Assembly: GCA_965205155.1 (NCBI GenBank)
Contig: OZ242033.1
Span: 1,116,001 to 1,180,000, forward strand
DNA length: 64,000 nucleotides
Origin: Aldehydirespirator sp965205155
GTDB taxonomy: Bacteria > Actinomycetota > Acidimicrobiia > Acidimicrobiales > Aldehydirespiratoraceae
Direction: 5' to 3'
The position numbers and the translations under genes were made by a program. Shown piece by piece: positions 16,139 through 23,917 of this stretch. The notes beneath the pieces were generated by a model. It saw only the letters and a list, made by a program, of their open reading frames with translations, made no database searches and was not told where the DNA came from. How positions within the stretch are numbered: the first letter of the stretch is position 1; each line of letters opens with the position of its first letter.

Positions 16139-16585
16139 GCGGTCAAGAACGGCAGCATCGAGATCGAGATCCCCCCCCGGCCCGACTACGTGTCCCTCGT
16201 CCGGGTAGTGGTGGCCGCGGCGGCGGAACTGGAGTCAGGCTTGGAGCCGCTGCGGGTCGACGATCTCCGGGTGGCGGTCTCGGAGGCGACCACCAACGCC
16301 ATACAGGCCCACAACCGCTCCGGTTGCACCCGCCCCGTGAGGGTGTGCTGCCGTTGCTCCGACGGGACCGTTGTGGTGACGGTACGCGACGAGGGCCCCG
16401 GCTTCGATGTGGACGCGCTGCCGGAGATGCCGCCCCCCGAGTCAGAAGCCCGGCTCGGCCGGGAGTCCGGCATGGGCATCTCCATCATGCGGGCCCTGGC
16501 CGACGACTCGAGCATCGACTCCAGCTCAGAAGGAACCGAGGTTCGTCTCGCCTTCCTCGTCGGCGGCCAAGTCGTCCGTGGCTAG
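16133..16585 (+). CDS. Anti-sigma factor / serine kinase, GHKL ATPase (RsbW-like)
   Basis: This 150-residue single HATPase domain has an N box (VSEATTNAIQAH), G1 box (VRDEGPGFD) and G2 box (GMGISIMRALADD), as in SpoIIAB/RsbW. It would bind a sigma factor and phosphorylate or bind the STAS protein upstream. Start GTG 16133 gives VRAVKNGSIEIEIPPRPDY, which matches the family's usual N-terminus. An in-frame ATG at 16037 would add 32 residues derived from the inserted repeat. The 3' end overlaps the convergent mnhG gene by 60 bp. Confidence 0.85.
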   Translation: MRAVKNGSIEIEIPPRPDYVSLVRVVVAAAAELESGLEPLRVDDLRVAVSEATTNAIQAHNRSGCTRPVRVCCRCSDGTVVVTVRDEGPGFDVDALPEMPPPESEARLGRESGMGISIMRALADDSSIDSSSEGTEVRLAFLVGGQVVRG

Positions 16586-16864
16586 GTGGTCGATGCTGTC
16601 GGTCCGGTGGACGGCCCTCAGTAGCAGGTGCGCCACGATGGGCAGCGTGACGATCATCGCGCCCGCCGCGATGGCCAGATAGGCGAATCCACGCCAACCG
16701 AGCAGGGGAGCGGCCCCTACCGACATCAGCAGCAGGGCCACCGGGCTGGCTTTGCCGGCAGCCTGGATCCGCGCGAACGGCGTCGAGAACCGGATCAGCC
16801 CGATGCCGGCCAGGACTGCGATGACTGCACCGGCGACCATCACCACCTCGGCCGTAACCCTCAT
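16526..16864 (-). CDS. mnhG: Mrp/Mnh antiporter subunit G
   Basis: This 112-residue protein has three predicted membrane helices, with the family signature FSTPFARIQAAGKASPVALLLMS. It is the last gene of the seven-gene Mrp Na+/H+ antiporter operon. Its 3' end overlaps the end of the anti-sigma kinase gene on the other strand by 60 bp, an unusual convergent coding overlap. The acidic C-terminal tail (DHLATDDLAADEEGE) lies in the overlap. Confidence 0.88.
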   Translation of the reverse strand: MRVTAEVVMVAGAVIAVLAGIGLIRFSTPFARIQAAGKASPVALLLMSVGAAPLLGWRGFAYLAIAAGAMIVTLPIVAHLLLRAVHRTDSIDHLATDDLAADEEGETNLGSF

Positions 16865-17136
16865 GGCGTGGTCCTGTCGTTCGCGCCATCCATATCGCGC
16901 TCCAGGAACCGGCTGGCCGCGAACGTGCCCGCCAGCCCGACCAGGGCGATCACGGTGATGATCGCGAGAAGGGCGTGGCTGTCGCGGTTGATGGCATCGA
17001 TGACGATGCCGCCGGCGAGGGAGACGAGGGCCACTTCCACGCCGATCACCCGGTCGGCCAGGCTCGGGCCGCGCACCACCCGGTAGACGGCGCAGAGTCC
17101 GGCAGCCGCGAAGCCGGCGGCGGCCAGTGCGATCAT
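16861..17136 (-). CDS. mnhF: Mrp/Mnh antiporter subunit F
   Basis: This 91-residue protein has three membrane helices and the conserved RVVRGPSLADRVIGVE segment, with a buried Asp, typical of MnhF. Start chosen at ATG 17134-17136 (MIALAAAGFAAAG); a longer frame upstream reads into mnhE and does not match the family. The stop overlaps the mnhG start. Confidence 0.88.
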   Translation of the reverse strand: MIALAAAGFAAAGLCAVYRVVRGPSLADRVIGVEVALVSLAGGIVIDAINRDSHALLAIITVIALVGLAGTFAASRFLERDMDGANDRTTP

Positions 17137-17143
17137 CGGACGC

Positions 17144-17653
17144 TCATCGGACGCCCATCGGACTGGAGGTCGGCAGGGCTTCGCAGGCCAGCTTGGCAAG
17201 CTCGTGAGCGTGGGCCACCGTCTCGGCGCTCAGGCGGCCGTGGAGCAGGTGGATGTAGTAGCGGCCCGAGGAGCGGTCGACATCGACGACCGCCGTCCCG
17301 GGACTGAGGGTGATCGACGCCGACAGGAGCAGCATGTGCTCGCTGCCGGTGGCGGGCAGGTCGACGGCGACGATGACCTCTTCCGTGCCGTCGTTGGGCG
17401 TGGCGATCTCGATGGCCACATTGATCGTCGAGCGGGCGAGGTCGACGAGGACCAGCCAAGCGAATCTCAGCAAGGGCCGGAAACGGATCACGTGGCGGGC
17501 CGTCGGTCCCCGGTCGGCCGCCAGCACCACGACGGAGAGGGCCAGGCCGGACGCCAGATTGGCGATCGACACGGATCCCCAGAGGCCGCACCAGACCAGG
17601 ACGAGGCCGGCTGTGGTCACCACCCGCCGCGGCGTTCCCGGATACCTTCTCAT
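17144..17653 (-). CDS. mnhE: Mrp/Mnh antiporter subunit E
   Basis: This 169-residue protein has N-terminal membrane helices (TTAGLVLVWCGLWGSVSIANLASGLALSVVVL) and a cytoplasmic domain containing ITLSPGTAVVDVD, the MnhE hallmark. It overlaps the mnhD end by 4 nt. It is an assembly component of the antiporter. Confidence 0.9.
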   Translation of the reverse strand: MRRYPGTPRRVVTTAGLVLVWCGLWGSVSIANLASGLALSVVVLAADRGPTARHVIRFRPLLRFAWLVLVDLARSTINVAIEIATPNDGTEEVIVAVDLPATGSEHMLLLSASITLSPGTAVVDVDRSSGRYYIHLLHGRLSAETVAHAHELAKLACEALPTSSPMGVR

Positions 17654-19131
17654 GGCAGGACCGCCGCGACGTAGCTGGCAGGACTGCGCAGGTTCTCGGC
17701 TGCCTCGGTGGAGAGATCGAGCAGCGTTCCCGCGAACAGCGCCACCGTCAGGGTGCCCGCCACCGCCAGCGCGGTGGCGGAATGCATGGTGCGCCGGCCG
17801 CGGCGCGGGGCGGGAGTGGGTCGGGGACCATCGGCGCGCCTGCCCCAGAAGACCTCGTTCCAGATCTTGGCCATCGACAGCAGGGTCAAGCCTCCGGCCA
17901 CCAGCGCGGCCACTACCACCACGGTTGCTCCCCGGTCGATGGCGGCCGAGACGACCGCCAGCTTGGCTACGAAGCCGGAGAAGGGCGGGATCCCGGCCAG
18001 GCTCAGGGCCGGTACCGCGAACATCACGGCTACCAGCGGCTCACGACCGGCAAGACCGCCGGATCGGTCCAGCGAGCTCGAACCCTCGTGGTTCTCGATC
18101 AGGCCGCCCACGAGGAACAGGACGGCCTTGACCGGCATGTGGTGGATCAGGAACAGGATGGCTCCCGCCGTGCCCGCGACGGTGAAGAGGCTGAGGCCCA
18201 TGAACATGTAGCCGATCTGGCTGATGACGTGGAACGACAGGATGCGCTTGACGTCTGATTGGGCTAGCGCCCCCAGCACGCCGACCACCATGGTGAGGGC
18301 GGCCACCAGCAGCATGATCGGCCCCAGATCCTCCATTCCCATCAGGTTGTGGAACCGGATCATCGAGTAGATCCCGACCTTGGTCAGCAAGCCGGCGAAC
18401 ACGGCGGTGATGGTGGTGGGCGCCGTGGGGTACGAGTCCGGCAGCCAGCTGAACAGTGGGAACACCGCGGCCTTGGTCCCGAAGACCACCAGGAACCACG
18501 CGCCGATGCCGAGCCGGACCCCGTCGTCCAGCTGCGGTATCCGCTCGGCCAGCAGCGCCATGTTCACCGTGCCGGTGGCCGTGTAGACGAAGGCCACGCC
18601 GAAGAGGAACAGCGTCGAGGCCAGCAGGTTCATCACCACGTAGGTCATGCCGGCCCTGACCTGGCTCCGGTTGCCCTGGTGGGTCAGCAACACGTAGCTG
18701 GAGACCAGGATCAACTCGAAGGCGACGAAGAGAGTGAACAGGTCGCCGGTGAGAAAGGCCAGAGAGACGCCGGAGGTGAGCACGCACAGCAACGGCCCGC
18801 TCAGCTGTGGATTCGCCGCCCACACCGTCCGGCGCTGGCCGATGGCGAAGATCTCCACCACGAAGATGATCGTCAGCGCGACCGGAAGTATGAGGGCGGC
18901 GAAGAGATCGGCCACCAGGACGATGCCGAGCTCCGGCGCCCAACCGCCGACCGCGACGGTGTGGGTGCCGTCACGGGCGACGGTCACCAGCATGATGTGC
19001 GAGGCGAGCGCGGCCGAGCCCAGGCCGGTGAGGACCGCTATGTCCCGCCCGACGGGCCAGGAGCGCAGGGCGAGGCTGCAGGCCGCGGCCACCAGCGGGG
19101 CGACGATCGCCAGGGAGATCAACCCGGTCAT
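17650..19131 (-). CDS. mnhD: Mrp/Mnh antiporter subunit D (proton-conducting)
   Basis: This 493-residue polytopic protein is homologous to complex I antiporter-like subunits. Typical segments are FVAFELILVSSYVLL, KAAVFPLFSWLPDSYPTAPT (the key Lys region), LLTKVGIYSMIRF and MPVKAVLFLVGG. Start is ATG 19129-19131, overlapping the mnhC stop (ATGA); the longer open frame upstream is an out-of-family extension across mnhC. It conducts protons in exchange for Na+. Confidence 0.93.
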   Translation of the reverse strand: MTGLISLAIVAPLVAAACSLALRSWPVGRDIAVLTGLGSAALASHIMLVTVARDGTHTVAVGGWAPELGIVLVADLFAALILPVALTIIFVVEIFAIGQRRTVWAANPQLSGPLLCVLTSGVSLAFLTGDLFTLFVAFELILVSSYVLLTHQGNRSQVRAGMTYVVMNLLASTLFLFGVAFVYTATGTVNMALLAERIPQLDDGVRLGIGAWFLVVFGTKAAVFPLFSWLPDSYPTAPTTITAVFAGLLTKVGIYSMIRFHNLMGMEDLGPIMLLVAALTMVVGVLGALAQSDVKRILSFHVISQIGYMFMGLSLFTVAGTAGAILFLIHHMPVKAVLFLVGGLIENHEGSSSLDRSGGLAGREPLVAVMFAVPALSLAGIPPFSGFVAKLAVVSAAIDRGATVVVVAALVAGGLTLLSMAKIWNEVFWGRRADGPRPTPAPRRGRRTMHSATALAVAGTLTVALFAGTLLDLSTEAAENLRSPASYVAAVLP

Positions 19132-19514
19132 GTCGCCCCCGAGTCCTCCGGCTCGGTCGTGCCGCTCTCGACCGCCGCGATCCGGCGGTCCTCGAGGTCG
19201 TCCTCGACCAGATCGTCGCCCGAGAGAGTGCGTTGGCGCCTGGCCAGCACCAGCAGGAACAGCGTCAACCCGAACGAGATCACGATGGCGGTCAGAGTCA
19301 GGGCCTGCGGCAGCGGGTTGGACATGTCCTCCGGTGCCGCCCGGCCGGCGATGGGCGGCCAGCCGGCCGGGCCGCCGGCCGTGATCAGCGCGACCACCGT
19401 GGCGTGCCCCAGCAGGGAGTAGCCGAGGATGATCCGGCTCAGCGATCGACTGGTCAGCAGGTACAGACCGACTGCGGTCAGACCGCCGATGGCCAGCAGG
19501 AGCGCGGCGTTCAT
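19128..19514 (-). CDS. mnhC: Mrp/Mnh antiporter subunit C (NuoK-like)
   Basis: This 128-residue protein has three membrane helices and is homologous to NuoK (LTSRSLSRIILGYSLLGHATVVAL, PLPQALTLTAIVISFG). The last about 35 residues are a charged cytoplasmic tail (GDDLVEDDLEDRR). ATG 19512-19514 overlaps the mnhB stop. Confidence 0.92.
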   Translation of the reverse strand: MNAALLLAIGGLTAVGLYLLTSRSLSRIILGYSLLGHATVVALITAGGPAGWPPIAGRAAPEDMSNPLPQALTLTAIVISFGLTLFLLVLARRQRTLSGDDLVEDDLEDRRIAAVESGTTEPEDSGAT

Positions 19515-19969
19515 TGCTGTTCCTCGCGGTCGGCGTCGACCGGCGCCGGCCGGTCGGCTGCGAACTCGGCCGCGCCCAACCCGTCGAGCGCCGCGATGAC
19601 GGTTCCGACGACGATGGCCGCCACACCGAGGTCGAACGGCAGGGCGGACCCGGTCTTGATCTTGCCGAGCAGGGGAACCTCCACCGACAGCACCTGCTGG
19701 TCGAACAGCGGGTCCCCCCACAGCAGCGGCATCAGGGCGACGCCGGCCACAACGAAGACGCCGGCAGCCACCAGGGTGATGCCGTAGGTGGGCCGGTGGA
19801 ACCCGGCGATGGTCCGGAGCGCGAGCACCGCGCCGAACACCAGCCCGGCGGCGAACCCGCCGCCGGGGTTGTTGTGACCCGCGAACAGCAGGTAGCAGCC
19901 TACGACGGTCGCGAACGGGCTGGCCGCCCGGATGCCGAGCCGGATCATGGGAGCCGACCCGTCGATCAT
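19511..19969 (-). CDS. mnhB: Mrp/Mnh antiporter subunit B
   Basis: This 152-residue protein has four membrane helices, with the MnhB signature FAGHNNPGGGFAAGLVFGA and a later SALPFDLGVAAIVVGT. ATG 19967-19969 overlaps the mnhA stop (ATGA). Confidence 0.92.
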   Translation of the reverse strand: MIDGSAPMIRLGIRAASPFATVVGCYLLFAGHNNPGGGFAAGLVFGAVLALRTIAGFHRPTYGITLVAAGVFVVAGVALMPLLWGDPLFDQQVLSVEVPLLGKIKTGSALPFDLGVAAIVVGTVIAALDGLGAAEFAADRPAPVDADREEQQ

Positions 19970-22236
19970 GGAGTCGAGCTCTCAGTGCTGGCGGATCCCT
20001 CTGTGCCGGCGGGGGCCCGGGCGAGGGCCTGGACACCCAGCGCCACGGTGGCGAGGACCAGGACCTCGCCCAGGGTGTCGAGGCCCCGTATGTCGGTGAG
20101 GATGACATTGACGATGTTGCTGCCGCCGCCCTCGTCGACCGAGGCTGCCGCCAACTCGGCCAGCGGGGGCGCCGCGACGGGGTTGCCGGATGCGGCCCCC
20201 AGCCCGATCACGACCGCTACTCCCCCGAGTCCGGCGACCGTCATACGCACCGTTCGCCACCGCAGGCCCGTCATCGGGAAGCTGCGGGAGAGGTGGCCGA
20301 AGGCGAGCACGAAGCCGACCACGATGGCCGCCTCGACCAGCAGTTGGGTGAGGGCCAGGTCGGGAGCGCCGTGGATCACGAACACTGCGGCGACCGTGAT
20401 GCCGGCCGCTCCGAGGGCCAGTCCTGCTCCGAGGCGAGTGCCTACCCAGCACAGCGCGGCAGCCGCACCGACGACGGCAACGGCCAGCACCCCTTGTAGC
20501 GGTGTGTGCCACCCGACCAGGTGGTCAAGGCTGACATCGGCCAGGAACGGGGTGGCGGCCAGGGTTGCCACCGCGGCCATGGTCACCAGGTACACGGGCA
20601 GTGAACCGTGCTGTACCCGGGCGACGGTCGCCCGCCCGAAGGCCACGATCCCGTCGATGGAGGCGTCTGTCCAGCGGCCTGCGTGGTCCGCAGGCGCCTG
20701 CCCGGGCCTTCTGTCCATGGCCAGACCCACGATCGCGCCGATCACCAGAACGACCGCCGAGATCCCCAGTGCCGGCTCCAGGCCGGGCCAGCGGTGTAGG
20801 TGGTCGACTGGTGCGCCTCCGCTCAGCCGGACCGCGGCCGGCTCCAGGACGGCGTCGACCCGGCCGAGGACGGCGAAGGCCGCGAGCCCAGCCGCCGCTA
20901 GAACGGCGGGCGGCCCGCTCAGCGCATGACGGCGGGGCGAGAGCGGGGTCTCCGGGCCCGGTCCGAACACCGCGACCAGGAACCGGAACGTGTAGGCCAC
21001 GGTCAGCACGGAGCCGCCTATCACCCCGAAGCCGACGATCCACGCCTCCGCACCGTCCAGTCCGAGCGCGGCCTGGATGGCCGTCTCCTTGGCGACGAAT
21101 CCGAACAGGGGCGGGGCACCGGCCATCGACAACCCCGCGAGCACGGCCGCGGCGAAGGTCACCGGCATGGATCGAGCCAACCCCCCGAGCTCGTCGATGT
21201 GGCGGGTTCCCGCCCGCACGTCGATCTCCCCGACGATCAGGAACAGCGCACCCTTGAACAGGGCGTGAGCGACCAGGAGCGACACCGCGGCTAGCACAGC
21301 CTGCGGCGTGCCGACGCTGAAGAGCGTGATGAGCATGCCCAGCTGCGAGACGGTTCCCCATGCCAGTATCAGCTTGGCGTCGCGATGGCGCAGAGCTCCG
21401 AGCGCCCCCCAGACGACGGAGGCGACGCCGAAGGCGAGGCCGCATCCCTTCCACGCACCGATCCCCCCGAGAGCGGGGCCCGCCACCGCGACGAGCACCA
21501 CTCCCGCCTTCACCATGGTGGCTGCATGGAGGTATGCGCTGACGGGGGTGGGAGCGACCATCGCGCCCGGCAGCCACGGGTGGAACGGGACCTGTGCCGA
21601 CTTGGTGGCCGCGGCGATCATCACGAGCACGGCACCGACAACCGCCGACGTCCCCTGCACCGGCACCAGGTCGCTGATCAGCGTCACGCCGGCGGCACGG
21701 GTCACGAGCAGCAGGCCGGCCAGCAGGACGAGACCGCCCCCGGCGGTCACCATCAACGCCCGCCGGGCCGCCGCGAGCACCCCGGCGTCGGTGCTCTTGT
21801 GGCCGATGAGCAGGAACGAGGTCACCGATGTCAGTTCCCAGAAGACGAACAGCGACCAGACCGAGTCCGACCAGACCAGGCCCAGCATCGACGTCGAGAA
21901 GGCCAGCAGCGTGGCCGCGAACCGGCCGGTTGAGGCGTCGCCGGGCGCGAAGTACCCGTAGGCGTAGACGAACACTCCGACCCCGATGCCCGACACGATC
22001 AACGTCATGATGCCCACGAAGGCGTCGACCCGGAAGGTCATGGCCAGATCGAGACCGTCCACCCAGGTCACGTGGGCCGTGGCGGGCTCGTCGTGGTTGA
22101 GCCGCGTCGCGCCCCAGACCGTGGTGGCCGCGGGGGGCACGGCCGCCACCAGCAAGCTGCGGTGACCCAGCCAGCGACCGGCGCAGGCCAAGAGCAGGCA
22201 CACGGCGACGTGCAGTACTAGCAGGCCGAAGATCAA
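19966..22236 (-). CDS. mnhA: Mrp/Mnh antiporter subunit A (NuoL-like with fused C-terminal modules)
   Basis: This 756-residue multi-span protein has an N-terminal antiporter module with FWELTSVTSFLLIGHK, KSAQVPFHPWLPGAMVAPTP and GALFLIVGEIDVRAGTRHIDELGGL, then DUF4040/MbhE-like C-terminal modules (HGAPDLALTQLLVE, DIRGLDTLGEVLVLAT). It is the largest proton-path subunit of the Mrp complex. Start TTG 22236 overlaps by 4 nt (TTGA) the stop of the small ARPWPERP-type ORF just upstream, and no better start lies nearby. First Mrp gene of the minus-strand operon. Confidence 0.9.
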   Translation of the reverse strand: MIFGLLVLHVAVCLLLACAGRWLGHRSLLVAAVPPAATTVWGATRLNHDEPATAHVTWVDGLDLAMTFRVDAFVGIMTLIVSGIGVGVFVYAYGYFAPGDASTGRFAATLLAFSTSMLGLVWSDSVWSLFVFWELTSVTSFLLIGHKSTDAGVLAAARRALMVTAGGGLVLLAGLLLVTRAAGVTLISDLVPVQGTSAVVGAVLVMIAAATKSAQVPFHPWLPGAMVAPTPVSAYLHAATMVKAGVVLVAVAGPALGGIGAWKGCGLAFGVASVVWGALGALRHRDAKLILAWGTVSQLGMLITLFSVGTPQAVLAAVSLLVAHALFKGALFLIVGEIDVRAGTRHIDELGGLARSMPVTFAAAVLAGLSMAGAPPLFGFVAKETAIQAALGLDGAEAWIVGFGVIGGSVLTVAYTFRFLVAVFGPGPETPLSPRRHALSGPPAVLAAAGLAAFAVLGRVDAVLEPAAVRLSGGAPVDHLHRWPGLEPALGISAVVLVIGAIVGLAMDRRPGQAPADHAGRWTDASIDGIVAFGRATVARVQHGSLPVYLVTMAAVATLAATPFLADVSLDHLVGWHTPLQGVLAVAVVGAAAALCWVGTRLGAGLALGAAGITVAAVFVIHGAPDLALTQLLVEAAIVVGFVLAFGHLSRSFPMTGLRWRTVRMTVAGLGGVAVVIGLGAASGNPVAAPPLAELAAASVDEGGGSNIVNVILTDIRGLDTLGEVLVLATVALGVQALARAPAGTEGSASTESSTP

Positions 22237-22391
22237 GGGCGCGCCTCAACCGTGAGCATGAGGCAGTCTACGAGCGAGCGCAAATGGGTGAGAGTTGCTC
22301 GCGTCACAGCTGTGTCACTCCCGCTCTTGTTCGCTGCGCTCACGGGCCGCTCGGGCCACGGCCTCGCAAGCTCGGCCTCCGGAGCGAGCAC
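22233..22391 (-). CDS. Small ARPWPERP-type peptide upstream of mnhA (copy C)
   Basis: This minus-strand ORF of 52 codons from GTG 22391 (a longer form could start at 22457) reads VLAPEAELARPWPERPVSA and ends MLTVEARP. Its TGA overlaps the TTG start of mnhA (TTGA). It shares ARPWPERPVSxANKSG with copy A, and the later TRxxLTxLR spacing with copy B, including a synonymous Leu-Arg codon pair. The upstream limit is uncertain. Confidence 0.5.
   Translation of the reverse strand: MLAPEAELARPWPERPVSAANKSGSDTAVTRATLTHLRSLVDCLMLTVEARP
22272..22288 (+). repeat. Direct repeat flanking element copy C, left
   Basis: A 17-bp sequence (GAGCGAGCGCAAATGGG) repeated with one mismatch at 22382-22398, 110 bp away. 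The pair brackets the ARPWPERP element, like the 104-bp spaced repeats around copy A. Confidence 0.75.
22327..22367 (-). repeat. Dispersed 41-bp repeat core, copy C
   Basis: Reverse-strand copy of the repeat core at 16053-16093 and 35419-35459. On the minus strand the similarity to copy B continues downstream without gaps to about 22290. Confidence 0.9.
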
Positions 22392-22398
22392 AAATGGG
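22382..22398 (+). repeat. Direct repeat flanking element copy C, right
   Basis: Second copy (GAGCGAGCACAAATGGG) of the 17-bp repeat at 22272-22288. Confidence 0.75.
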
Positions 22399-22428
22399 AG
22401 TGGGCTGGGGCCCGTTCGGACGTACCGT

Positions 22429-23802
22429 ATGGACGTTCCGATGGCGTCAGAGGACACAGACCGTACGGCCGCCTTTGAGCCGTCCCCGCTGACCTGGATC
22501 GGCAGCGACCGCCGGATGGCCCGGCGGATCGGCAGGCCGATGCTGCGCTTCTTCCACTATCAGGCCGGCGGCGGCATTGTGATGCTGGTCGCCACTGCGT
22601 TGGCGCTGGTGTGGGCCAACTCCCCCTGGCGGGACGCCTACCACGCCCTGCTCGACAGCCATACGCGGGTGGAGTTCGGCAGCCTGCTGGTGCTCGACGA
22701 GCGCCTCGAGGAGTGGGTCAACGACGCGCTGATGGTGGTGTTCTTCTTCGTCGTCAGCCTCGAGATCAAGCGCGAGCTGGTAGTGGGCGCGCTGCGCAAG
22801 CCCGCAGCCGCGGCGCTGCCCGCCATCGCCGCGCTGGGCGGCATGGTGGTGCCCGCGGTGATCTACGCCCTCTTCAACACGGGCGGCGAGGGCGCCGAAG
22901 GCTGGGGGATCCCGATGGCGACCGACATCGCCTTCGCGGTGGGGGTGGTCTCGCTGCTAGGACGCCGCGTTCCCGGCTCCCTGAAGGTGTTCCTGCTCAC
23001 CTTGGCCATCGTGGACGACATCGGAGCCATCATCGTGATCGCCGTCTTCTACACCAGCGACGTCTCGATGAGCTGGCTGGCCGTGTCGGGCGGGATCGTG
23101 CTCCTGCTGGTGCTGATGCGGCTGGCACGCCTGTGGTACACACCGGCCTACCTCGTGGTCGGGGTGGTGTTCTGGCTGGCGCTGTTCAGGTCGGGGATCC
23201 ACGCCACCATTGCCGGGGTGGTGATGGGCATGTTCGCGCCGGCGCGCCCGCTGATGGGCCGGACCAGGCTCAATCCGCTTCTCCAGCGATCCTTCTCGGA
23301 GGGATCATTCAACGTGGAGTCGGCTCGGCGGGCCTTGTTCGAAGTCCGGGAGCGGGTGTCGGTGGCCGACCGGATCGGGGACGAGCTGCGTCCGTGGACC
23401 AGCTTCGTCATCGTTCCCGTGTTCGCGCTGGCCAACGCCGGAGTGGAGCTGTCGTCGGACGCTCTGGGAGAGGCCCTGCGGTCGCCGGTCACGATCGGCA
23501 TCGTGCTGGGCCTCGTGCTCGGCAAGCTGGTGGGTGTGGGATCCTTCACGTGGCTGGCGGTGCGCCTCGGGTTGTGCGAACTGCCGCAGGGGGCCACATG
23601 GCCCAAGATCCTCGGCATAGGCGGCGTGGCCGGCATCGGTTTCACCGTGTCGCTGTTCATCACCAACCTGGCGTTCGGGTCCACCGAGATCACCGACCAG
23701 GCCAAGATCGGGATCCTGGTCGCGTCGGTGGTAGCGGCTCTCATAGGGGCCGCTATCCTCCGCAGTTCTCGACCAGCGAGCGAGCCGGCGCCGGGAGCCT
23801 GA
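22429..23802 (+). CDS. nhaA: NhaA-type Na+/H+ antiporter
   Basis: This 457-residue polytopic protein carries the NhaA core: PMATDIAFAVGVVSLLG and LAIVDDIGAIIVIAVF with the paired Asp residues that bind Na+, plus ALANAGVEL and GVAGIGFTVSLFITNLAF. ATG 22429 and ATG 22441 are both possible starts. The frame is open to 22252, but the extra region is the antisense of the repeat element and not NhaA-like. It is divergent from the Mrp operon, so two sodium extrusion systems share one intergenic region. This suits a marine or saline habitat. Confidence 0.95.
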   Translation: MDVPMASEDTDRTAAFEPSPLTWIGSDRRMARRIGRPMLRFFHYQAGGGIVMLVATALALVWANSPWRDAYHALLDSHTRVEFGSLLVLDERLEEWVNDALMVVFFFVVSLEIKRELVVGALRKPAAAALPAIAALGGMVVPAVIYALFNTGGEGAEGWGIPMATDIAFAVGVVSLLGRRVPGSLKVFLLTLAIVDDIGAIIVIAVFYTSDVSMSWLAVSGGIVLLLVLMRLARLWYTPAYLVVGVVFWLALFRSGIHATIAGVVMGMFAPARPLMGRTRLNPLLQRSFSEGSFNVESARRALFEVRERVSVADRIGDELRPWTSFVIVPVFALANAGVELSSDALGEALRSPVTIGIVLGLVLGKLVGVGSFTWLAVRLGLCELPQGATWPKILGIGGVAGIGFTVSLFITNLAFGSTEITDQAKIGILVASVVAALIGAAILRSSRPASEPAPGA

Positions 23803-23917
23803 GCGCCCGGCAAGCGCCGGGGAGCCTTCAGACCCAGCCTCAAAGTAGTTCCAGACGTTGCTTATCCTGTCCGAGTCCCTAACTCCTTGACGGGCACCCG
23901 CCCGTTGGATCGGTTCG

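Noticed and set aside
22252..22428. 59-residue N-terminal extension of NhaA
   Set aside because: It is the antisense translation of the dispersed repeat element and unlike any NhaA N-terminus.
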